A model generated the notes under the pieces. That model saw only the letters and a program-made list of their open reading frames with translations, made no database searches and was not told the DNA's origin. Positions 1-5,425 of a stretch of 8,413 bases of DNA are shown here, piece by piece. Every line of letters starts with the position of its first letter. The first letter of the stretch is position 1. Where the stretch lies: assembly GCA_019689615.1 (NCBI GenBank), contig JADGHD010000189.1, forward strand, positions 1-8,413, given 5' to 3'. Origin of the DNA: Frankia sp. (GTDB lineage Bacteria > Actinomycetota > Actinomycetes > Frankiales > Frankiaceae). A program made the position numbers and the translations under genes.

Positions 1-84
1 TTTTTTTTTACCACCCCACCCCAGCCCGCCCCCCCCCCACCAACCCAACACCCCCCCCCCCCGGGGGGGGGGGGGTCCCCCCCC
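1..84. other. Low-complexity homopolymer end, probable assembly artefact
   Basis: This stretch is nearly all homopolymer: T9 at the first base, C-rich blocks, then C12 (51-62) directly followed by G13 (63-75) and C9 (77-85). It cannot encode the part of the dioxygenase that should lie here: read in the downstream frame it gives Pro and Gly runs instead of the first Rieske motif (Cys-x-His). Credible protein sequence begins abruptly at about base 85. The simplest reading is low-quality sequence at a contig end rather than a biological element. Confidence 0.8.
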
Positions 85-1053
85 CGCGACCGCGGTAACA
101 GCAAGGTGTTCCAGTGCTTCTACCACGCCTGGACATTCGACAGCGAGGGCTCGCTCGTCGGCGTCCCCGGCCGGGACGCGTACCAGGATGGCCTCGACAT
201 GGGCGCACTCGGACTCGCCCGTGTCGCCCGGGTGGAAAGCTACCGCGGGTTCGTCTTCGCGAGCTTCGACCCCGACATCGTCGACCTCGTCACCTACCTG
301 GCCGGCGCCCGCGAGTACCTGGACCTGGTGATCGACGCCGCCGATGGCGACCTGCAGATCGTCAATGGCACCCAGGAATACGGCATCCAGGCGAACTGGA
401 AGCTGTTGGTCGAGAACAGCATCGACGGCTACCACGCCGCCTCGACTCACGACACTTATTTCAAGTACCTGGTCTCGCTCGGCACCGACCTGTCCGTCGG
501 CGTCACCGGCAAGACCCTCGACCTCGGCAACGGCCACGCGGTCCTCGAGTACCTCGCGCCCTGGGGTCGGCCGATCGCCCGCTGGGAGCCGCTGTTCGGC
601 GAGGCGGCGCGCAGCGAGATGGACGCGCTGCGGGCCCGCATGGTCGACCGGTTCGGCGAGGCGCGGGCGCACCGGATCTGCGACCTCAACCGGAACCTGC
701 TGATCTACCCGAACCTGATCATCAACGACATCATGGCCGTCACGGTCCGCACGTTCATGCCCACGTCACCGACCAGCATGACGGTCACCGCCTGGGAGGC
801 GGCCCCGCGCGCCGAGCTGCCCGAGGTGCGCCAGCGCCGGCTGGACAGCTTCCTCACCTTCCTCGGCCCCGGCGGGTTCGCGACGCCGGACGACATCGAG
901 GCTCTGGAGTCCTGCCAGCAGGGCTTCGCCAGCGGCGGAGTCGACTGGAACGACATCTCCCGCGGCATGGGACGCGACCCGCAGGCCACAGACGAGGAAC
1001 AGATGCGCGCCTTCTGGCGCCGCTGGCGCGACCAGATGGACGGTGCACGATGA
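85..1053 (+). CDS. Rieske ring-hydroxylating dioxygenase, alpha subunit (5'-truncated)
   Basis: Catalytic large subunit of an aromatic-ring dioxygenase, which adds O2 to an aromatic ring to give a cis-dihydrodiol using electrons from a reductase/ferredoxin not in this window. The frame opens as RDRGNSKVFQCFYHAWTF: this is the second half of a Rieske domain, with the Cys-x2-His [2Fe-2S] ligands at 115-117 and 124-126. The first Cys-x-His pair is missing because of the damaged end, so no true start is visible; the GTG at 106 lies inside the domain. The catalytic domain has the mononuclear iron motif DGYHAASTH, with the bridging Asp at 424-426 and His ligands at 433-435 and 448-450. The C-terminal Asp ligand is probably in TPDDIE (889-894). 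About 323 codons remain of a usual 420-460. It overlaps the beta subunit by ATGA. The substrate is probably an aromatic acid (benzoate, cumate or phthalate type), but this is not provable here. Confidence 0.93.
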   Translation, partial: RDRGNSKVFQCFYHAWTFDSEGSLVGVPGRDAYQDGLDMGALGLARVARVESYRGFVFASFDPDIVDLVTYLAGAREYLDLVIDAADGDLQIVNGTQEYGIQANWKLLVENSIDGYHAASTHDTYFKYLVSLGTDLSVGVTGKTLDLGNGHAVLEYLAPWGRPIARWEPLFGEAARSEMDALRARMVDRFGEARAHRICDLNRNLLIYPNLIINDIMAVTVRTFMPTSPTSMTVTAWEAAPRAELPEVRQRRLDSFLTFLGPGGFATPDDIEALESCQQGFASGGVDWNDISRGMGRDPQATDEEQMRAFWRRWRDQMDGAR

Positions 1054-1634
1054 CTGTGACCACGCCGACCACCAAGCCGACCACCGGGGCGGCCGGGGCC
1101 GGGGCCACCGGTCCAGCTCCCGCGGAGGCCGGCCCTACGGCCGTCGCCCGGCTGGCGGCGCTGACGCGTGCCGACGTGGAGGACCTGCTCTACCGCGAGG
1201 CGGAACTGCTCGACGACTGGGACCTCGACGGCTGGCTCACGCTGTACACCGACGACGCCCGCTACGTCATCCCGACCACCGACGACCCGGAGGGGGATCC
1301 CCGCGAGGACCTCGTGCTGATCGACGACGACCGACTGCGGATGCGGGCCCGCGTCGAGCGGCTGAACAGCCGCAAGGCGCACCGCGAGTATCCCCACTCG
1401 AACGTCCGGCACCTGGTGACCAACGTCCGGCTCGGCGAGGTCGAGGGCGACGAGCTGCCGGTCCGCGCGTCGTTCACGGTGTGGCGGTTTCGCGGCGGTC
1501 GGGAGACCAGCTACGTCGGTTCCTACTACTACCGCCTGGTCATGACCGAAGCCGGGCCGAAGATCCGGTCGAAGCGTGTCGTGCTCGCCATGACCACGCT
1601 ACGCCCCGCGAACGATGTGGCGATCATCCTTTGA
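1050..1634 (+). CDS. Ring-hydroxylating dioxygenase, beta subunit
   Basis: Small, non-catalytic subunit that builds the alpha3beta3 dioxygenase with the gene before it. The 194-residue protein has the beta-subunit pattern: an early helix around DVEDLLYREAELLDDWDLDGW, then LYTDDARYVIP, a basic segment around RARVERLNSRKAHREYP, SNVRHLVTNVRL, and the C-terminal strand KIRSKRVVLA. The fold is NTF2-like. The ATG overlaps the alpha stop codon (ATGA), which indicates translational coupling and supports this start; only a weak GGACGG-like ribosome site precedes it. The first ~38 residues are a Thr/Pro/Ala/Gly-rich tail not usual in the family (typical length about 160-180). The next gene starts over its stop. 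Confidence 0.93.
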   Translation: MTVTTPTTKPTTGAAGAGATGPAPAEAGPTAVARLAALTRADVEDLLYREAELLDDWDLDGWLTLYTDDARYVIPTTDDPEGDPREDLVLIDDDRLRMRARVERLNSRKAHREYPHSNVRHLVTNVRLGEVEGDELPVRASFTVWRFRGGRETSYVGSYYYRLVMTEAGPKIRSKRVVLAMTTLRPANDVAIIL

Positions 1635-2452
1635 GTGCGCAAGTGGAAAACATCGAGCATGGCGGCGGCGCCGCGAGCCGAGCGGCGCTGGCCGGCCGGG
1701 TGGCCGTCGTCACCGGTGGCGCGACCGGGATCGGCCGGCACATCAGCCGCCGTCTTCTCGACGACGGCGCTCGGCTGCTGCTGGCCGGACTCACGGAGAC
1801 AGACACGAAGGCCGCCGTCGAGGCGCTCGGAGCACCGGCCGGGCAGATCGCCACATTCGCCGGTGACCTGGCCCGGCCTGGCACAGCCGAGTCCCTCATC
1901 AACACGGCGATTGACGTCTTCGGAACCGTTGACATCGTCGTCAACAACGCCGGCGGCGGGGTCATTGCCCCGACCCTCGAACACACCGAGCAGACCCTGC
2001 AGGCCACGATCAACAACAACCTGTGGACGACGCTGCGCACGTGCCTAGCCGCGCTGCCTCACCTCGTTAGCAAGGGCTACGGCAGGATCATCAACATCGG
2101 CGCCGAATCCGTGCGCAACGGCCTGACCGACCATGCCGTCTACAACGCCGCCAAGGGCGGTGTGCACGGCCTGACCACCGGCCTGGCCCGCGAGTTCGCC
2201 GGCCACGGCATCACGGTGAACGTCGTCGCGCCGTCCTACACGCGGACCGAGGAACTCGACGCGGCGCTCGCCGCGGGCCGTGCCCCGGCCCGGTTCAACC
2301 GCGTCATCGGCGACGCGATCGCCCTCATCCCGATGGGCAGGGCGGCCGAGGCCGACGAGGTGGCCGCGGCCGTCGCCTTCCTCGCCCGCGACGACTCGGG
2401 CTTCATAACTGGCCAGATCATCAGCGTCAACGGCGGAAGCAGCATGAGCTGA
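1631..2452 (+). CDS. SDR-family dehydrogenase, probable cis-dihydrodiol dehydrogenase
   Basis: A classical short-chain dehydrogenase/reductase of 273 residues. In this position it most likely oxidises the cis-dihydrodiol made by the dioxygenase to a catechol with NAD+ (the role of BenD or CmtB). Seen: the nucleotide-binding TGGATGIG (residues 28-35), an Asp after the fourth strand (GDL, 78-80), NNAG (105-108), the active-site YNAAK (Tyr171, Lys175), the VAPSYTRT segment and the usual C-terminal GQIISVNGG. The start chosen is TTG at 1631, whose TTGA overlaps the beta stop, as elsewhere in this locus; GTG at 1643 is an alternative, and neither has a clear ribosome site. The usual catalytic Ser, 13 residues before Tyr, falls on Ala158, with Ser160 two residues on. 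An SDR acting on another alcohol (for example a hydroxyacyl-CoA) is possible. Confidence 0.85.
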   Translation: MSAQVENIEHGGGAASRAALAGRVAVVTGGATGIGRHISRRLLDDGARLLLAGLTETDTKAAVEALGAPAGQIATFAGDLARPGTAESLINTAIDVFGTVDIVVNNAGGGVIAPTLEHTEQTLQATINNNLWTTLRTCLAALPHLVSKGYGRIINIGAESVRNGLTDHAVYNAAKGGVHGLTTGLAREFAGHGITVNVVAPSYTRTEELDAALAAGRAPARFNRVIGDAIALIPMGRAAEADEVAAAVAFLARDDSGFITGQIISVNGGSSMS

Positions 2453-2461
2453 CACCTGCAA

Positions 2462-2510
2462 CAGGCCGCGGGGCGCGCGACCTTCCCCGTCGCCGTGCGC
2501 CCCGCGCCTG
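2462..2510 (+). terminator. Strong GC hairpin after the SDR gene
   Basis: Nine bases after the SDR stop, CGCGGGGCGC (2467-2476) is a perfect inverted repeat of GCGCCCCGCG (2497-2506). Inside, GCGAC (2477-2481) pairs with GTCGC (2489-2493) around a 7-base loop, leaving a CGT bulge. Outside, CAGG (2462-2465) can pair with CCTG (2507-2510) past a one-base bulge. There is no T-run directly after it, so it would be a U-less terminator, a read-through attenuator or an mRNA-stabilising 3' end. Its place between SDR and ligase suggests the ligase is expressed at a different level from the dioxygenase genes. Confidence 0.5.
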
Positions 2511-2579
2511 ACCAGCGCGCAACAATCCCCTTTTCGCCTGGGGCACCGTCATGGCTCTGCCGACGGTCTCACGACAGCC

Positions 2580-2588
2580 AGGAGAAGG
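2580..2588 (+). promoter_or_regulatory. Ribosome binding site fixing the ligase start
   Basis: AGGAGAAGG ends 4 bases before the GTG at 2593, and its GGAG core ends 8 bases before it. This favours GTG 2593 over the in-frame ATG at 2551, which lies upstream of this site and has no ribosome site of its own. Confidence 0.75.
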
Positions 2589-2592
2589 CACA

Positions 2593-4329
2593 GTGAGCGT
2601 GACCGATCCCGCCATCGCATACCGGCGAGCGCGAGACCAGCTTCTGGAGCTGCGTACCGACTACCGCAAGGCCGTCGACACGTTCGCCTGGCCCGACCTC
2701 GGTGACCGCTTCAACTGGGCTGTCGACTGGTTCGACGGCTTCGCCCGGGAGTCGCGCGCTCCTGGGCTGATCGTCGTCGAACAGGACGGCCGCCAGGCAC
2801 GGTTCGAGTTCGCCGAGCTGAGCCACCGCTCCGACCAGGTCGCGCGCCACCTCGCCGAGACCGGTGTGCGCCGTGGCGACCGGGTGGTGTTAATGCTCGG
2901 GAACCAGGTCGAACTGTGGGAATCGATGCTGGCGATCATGAAGCTGGGCGCGGTGATCGTGCCGACGACCACCGCGCTGGGCCCCATCGACCTGGCGGAT
3001 CGGCTGGCGCGCACCGGAGCCCGCCACATCATCGCGGACACGGCGCAGGCGGCGAAGTTCGACGCGCTGACCGGCTCGTTCCCGGACGACCTGACCATCG
3101 TCGGCGTCGACGCCGGCGCTGGCTCCGCACCGGCCGGGTGGGTGGACTATCGGGAGGCGTACGCCATCGCCCAGCCAGCGATCGAGCATCCCGGCACAGC
3201 GCCGACCGACCCGGTGCTGCTCTACTTCACCTCCGGCACGACCTCACGGCCGAAGCTGGTCCAGCACACCCACACGTCCTACCCGGTAGGGCACCTGACC
3301 ACGATGTACTGGCTGGGTCTACAGCCGGGCGACGTCCACCTGAACATCTCCTCGCCCGGCTGGGCCAAGCACGCCTGGTCCTGCTTCTTTGCCCCGTGGG
3401 CCGCCGAGGCCACGATCTGCGTGTACAACTATGCCCGGTTCGACCCCGCCGCCGCGCTCGACCGGATCCGGGACACGGGCGTGACCACCTTCTGCGCGCC
3501 GCCGACGGTGTGGCGCATGCTGATCCAGGCCGACCTGTCCGGCGGGCCGGGCCAGCTGCGCGAGGTCGCCTCCGCCGGCGAGCCGCTCAACCCCGAGGTG
3601 ATCGAGCAGGTCCGCGCCGCCTGGGGGCTGACGATCCGCGACGGCTTCGGACAGACGGAGACCACCGCCTCGATCGGCAACACGCCCGGGACACCCGTCC
3701 GGCCGGGATCGATGGGGCGGCCGCTGCCCGGGGTTCCGGTCGTGCTTGTCGATCCCGTCACCGGCGAGCCGGGCGTGGACGAGGGTGAGATCTGCCTGGA
3801 TCTGGCGGCCCACCCGCGCACGCTGATGACCGGGTACCAGGACGACCCCGCGCGCGGCGCCGAGGCCATGGCGGGCGGCTTCTACCACACCGGTGATGTC
3901 GCCTCCCGCGACGAGGACGGCTACATCACCTACATCGGCCGGACCGACGACGTCTTCAAGGCCTCCGACTACAAGATCAGCCCATTCGAGCTGGAGTCGG
4001 TGCTGATCGAGCATCCCGCGGTCGCCGAGGCCGCGGTGGTCCCCGCGCCCGATCCGATCCGCCTGGCCGTTCCCAAGGCGTATGTAGCGCTGGCACCGGG
4101 ACACGAGCCGACCCGTGAGACGGCGTTCGACATCCTCCGGTACGCCCGGGAGCGACTGGCGCCGTTCCAGCGTGTGCGCCGCATCGAGTTCTTCGACCTG
4201 CCGAAGACCATCTCGGGGAAGATCCGGCGGGTCGACCTACGCGCCCGCGAGAACGACGTCGCGGCCAGGTCGGAGGTGTCCGCCGCCGAATGGCGCGATG
4301 ACCAGTTCCCAGAACTGCGCCAGGCCTAG
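2593..4329 (+). CDS. AMP-forming acyl-CoA synthetase, medium-chain/ACSM-like
   Basis: Adenylate-forming ligase that activates a carboxylic acid with ATP to an acyl-AMP and then an acyl-CoA. The 578-residue protein carries, in order: the phosphate-binding loop TSGTTSRPK (213-221, with Ser where Gly is usual), the tract NISSPGWAKHAW typical of acetyl-/medium-chain synthetases, DGFGQTETT (350-358), YHTGD (431-435), the hinge GRTDDVFK (449-456) and the C-terminal catalytic Lys543 in PKTISGKIRR. Length and motifs fit the ACSM/medium-chain group, whose substrates include short- and medium-chain fatty acids and benzoate. GTG 2593 is chosen for its ribosome site. A leucine TTA codon (2890-2892) is the only one I found in the window's genes. 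It follows the dioxygenase operon and faces the crotonase gene, 18 bases apart. A product acid such as isobutyrate, or an aromatic acid, is the likely substrate; this is inference. Confidence 0.88.
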   Translation: MSVTDPAIAYRRARDQLLELRTDYRKAVDTFAWPDLGDRFNWAVDWFDGFARESRAPGLIVVEQDGRQARFEFAELSHRSDQVARHLAETGVRRGDRVVLMLGNQVELWESMLAIMKLGAVIVPTTTALGPIDLADRLARTGARHIIADTAQAAKFDALTGSFPDDLTIVGVDAGAGSAPAGWVDYREAYAIAQPAIEHPGTAPTDPVLLYFTSGTTSRPKLVQHTHTSYPVGHLTTMYWLGLQPGDVHLNISSPGWAKHAWSCFFAPWAAEATICVYNYARFDPAAALDRIRDTGVTTFCAPPTVWRMLIQADLSGGPGQLREVASAGEPLNPEVIEQVRAAWGLTIRDGFGQTETTASIGNTPGTPVRPGSMGRPLPGVPVVLVDPVTGEPGVDEGEICLDLAAHPRTLMTGYQDDPARGAEAMAGGFYHTGDVASRDEDGYITYIGRTDDVFKASDYKISPFELESVLIEHPAVAEAAVVPAPDPIRLAVPKAYVALAPGHEPTRETAFDILRYARERLAPFQRVRRIEFFDLPKTISGKIRRVDLRARENDVAARSEVSAAEWRDDQFPELRQA

Positions 4330-4347
4330 CCGGCTCGGGTCCGCGGC

Positions 4348-5133
4348 CTATCGCCCCGACCAGCGCGGCTCCCGCTTCTCGCGGAACGCGGCGACGCCCT
4401 CGGCGAGGTCCTCGGTGGCGAAGGCGAGCGCGAGCTGGGACCGCAGGTAACCCAATGCCATGTCGAGCGGTTGGTCGCGGGTCGCGTCCAGCGCGTCCTT
4501 GCCCATCCGCATCAGCAGCGGTGATCGGGACGCGAGCAGCCCGGCCCAGCGATCAACCTCGGCATCGAACTGGTCCCCGGGCACCACCGTGTTGACCACG
4601 TGCAGCCGCTCCGCCTCCTCCGCCGAGATCAGCCGGCCGGTCATCATGAGCTCGTTCGCCTTCGCCCGCGGCACGCTCCGGTAGATGAGCGCGGAGATCA
4701 TGAATGGGAACACGCCGACGTTGATCTCGGGGCAGCCGAACCGCACCCCCGCACGGGCCACGATCAGGTCACAGGCGAGCGCGAGGCCGAAGGCCCCGGC
4801 GAGCACGTCGCCGCCTGCCGCGCAGATGCTCGGCCGCCCAAGCTGGCCGAGCAGCCGGTAGACCCGAGGAAACCGGTCCAGGCCCGCGTACTTCGCCGGT
4901 ATCGGGGTGTCGTCGGCGAACGCCTTGAGGTTGCCGCCGCTGGAGAACACCCGGTCGTCGCTGGACCCCAGCACGACCACCCGCACGGAATCGTCCGCGC
5001 GCGCCTGCTCAAGCCGGTCAATCAGCTGGTCGAGCAGCTGGTCGCTCAGGGCGTTCCGCGTCGCGGGGTCATCGAGCGTGATGGTGGCGACACCTCGGTC
5101 ATCGAGGTCATATCGAACAAGTGCCGCGGGCAT
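4348..5133 (-). CDS. Enoyl-CoA hydratase/isomerase (crotonase) family protein
   Basis: A 261-residue crotonase-fold protein acting on an acyl-CoA thioester. Seen: the N-terminal YDLDDRGVATITLDDP strand with RNAL (26-29), the CoA-binding/oxyanion segment VFSSGGNLKAF (62-72), the second oxyanion region AGGDVLAGAFGLALACD (106-122), and FGCPEINVGVFP (132-143). Aligned by eye with rat mitochondrial enoyl-CoA hydratase, the second catalytic Glu (Glu164) is kept as Glu136, but the first (Glu144) falls on Gly116. That favours an isomerase, a thioester hydrolase or another crotonase reaction over a plain hydratase. The ATG at 5133-5131 is fixed by AGGAGG six bases upstream. Its stop faces the ligase stop, and it has its own candidate promoter-operator about 110 bases upstream. 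Pairing with the ligase suggests work on the same acyl-CoA. Confidence 0.88.
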   Translation of the reverse strand: MPAALVRYDLDDRGVATITLDDPATRNALSDQLLDQLIDRLEQARADDSVRVVVLGSSDDRVFSSGGNLKAFADDTPIPAKYAGLDRFPRVYRLLGQLGRPSICAAGGDVLAGAFGLALACDLIVARAGVRFGCPEINVGVFPFMISALIYRSVPRAKANELMMTGRLISAEEAERLHVVNTVVPGDQFDAEVDRWAGLLASRSPLLMRMGKDALDATRDQPLDMALGYLRSQLALAFATEDLAEGVAAFREKREPRWSGR

Positions 5134-5139
5134 GGCGCT

Positions 5140-5145
5140 CCTCCT
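5140..5145 (-). promoter_or_regulatory. Consensus ribosome binding site of the crotonase gene
   Basis: On the minus strand AGGAGG (within AGGAGGAG, 5145-5138) lies six bases before ATG 5133. It is the best Shine-Dalgarno match in the window and decides the start. Upstream in-frame codons would add an unrelated ~60-residue tail. Confidence 0.85.
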
Positions 5146-5251
5146 GTCCAGGACACGGACGGCCGAAGACGTGGCCGGTGCTGGCCGCGCCGGGTTCCGC
5201 AGGCCACCACGGTCGCGCGCACACCCGTTCCCGGCTCCGGCGCACTGGAGC

Positions 5252-5257
5252 AGTATA
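5252..5257 (-). promoter_or_regulatory. Candidate -10 element for the crotonase gene
   Basis: The minus strand reads TATACT, a near-consensus -10 hexamer and one of the few AT-rich spots in a very GC-rich intergenic region. A start about seven bases downstream would give a leader of roughly 110 bases before ATG 5133. No good TTGACA-like -35 lies at 16-18 bases, so the promoter may be weak or activator-dependent. Confidence 0.45.
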
Positions 5258-5269
5258 TGGTCATACCAT
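5257..5269. promoter_or_regulatory. Candidate GntR/FadR-type operator overlapping the -10
   Basis: ATGGT-CAT-ACCAT is a perfect 5-base inverted repeat with a 3-base spacer. It fits the TNGTNNNACNA pattern known for operators of FadR-subfamily GntR regulators, and the minus strand (ATGGTATGACCAT) is close to the PdhR box. It abuts and overlaps by one base the candidate -10 on the minus strand, a classic place for repression. No regulator gene lies in the window, so the protein that binds is unknown. Confidence 0.5.
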
Positions 5270-5401
5270 TGCAGCGGCGCGCGATGGAATCCGCGGCAAG
5301 CCATCCGTATCCGCATGTGACCCGGCGATCGTGCTGGCCAGCTCCGCGGCGTTGGCCACCGCCGACGGCGGGCCCGTGCCCGGCTCGACGGCGGCCATCA
5401 T
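5261..5401 (-). CDS. Possible 46-residue small ORF or gene remnant
   Basis: An open frame of 46 codons begins with ATGATG (5401-5396), eight bases after AGGTGAGG (5417-5410), a good ribosome site. It starts 24 bases past the aldolase stop and could be the last gene of that transcript. Its first 27 codons all end in G or C as in real genes here, with an Ala-rich product (AAVEPGTGPPSAVANAAELA). After residue 27 the codon bias breaks down (TCA, CAT, GAT, ATT, CCA, GTA), and the TGA stop lies within the operator repeat. I recognise no family. It may be a true small protein, the decayed end of a lost gene, or chance. Confidence 0.3.
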   Translation of the reverse strand: MMAAVEPGTGPPSAVANAAELASTIAGSHADTDGLPRIPSRAAAMV

Positions 5402-5425
5402 GCGAGCGGCCTCACCTCGGGTCCA

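Noticed and set aside
51..75. C12-G13 palindrome as a hairpin or structured element
   Set aside because: It lies at the contig end among other homopolymers and interrupts a conserved protein domain, so an artefact is far likelier.
114..1049. Upstream extension of the beta-subunit frame
   Set aside because: This part is an Arg/Pro-rich shadow of the alpha gene; the beta protein begins at ATG 1050.
705..1412. 235-codon minus-strand open frame under the dioxygenase subunits
   Set aside because: It lies opposite both dioxygenase subunits, which carry clear motifs; the product has no domain pattern.
2551..2592. ATG 2551 as the ligase start
   Set aside because: It has no ribosome site, while AGGAGAAGG sits between it and the in-frame GTG 2593.
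4330..4347. Bidirectional terminator between the convergent ligase and crotonase genes
   Set aside because: Only AGGCC/GGCCT (4322-4326, 4345-4349) can pair, across 18 unpaired bases, and there are no T-runs; too weak to call.
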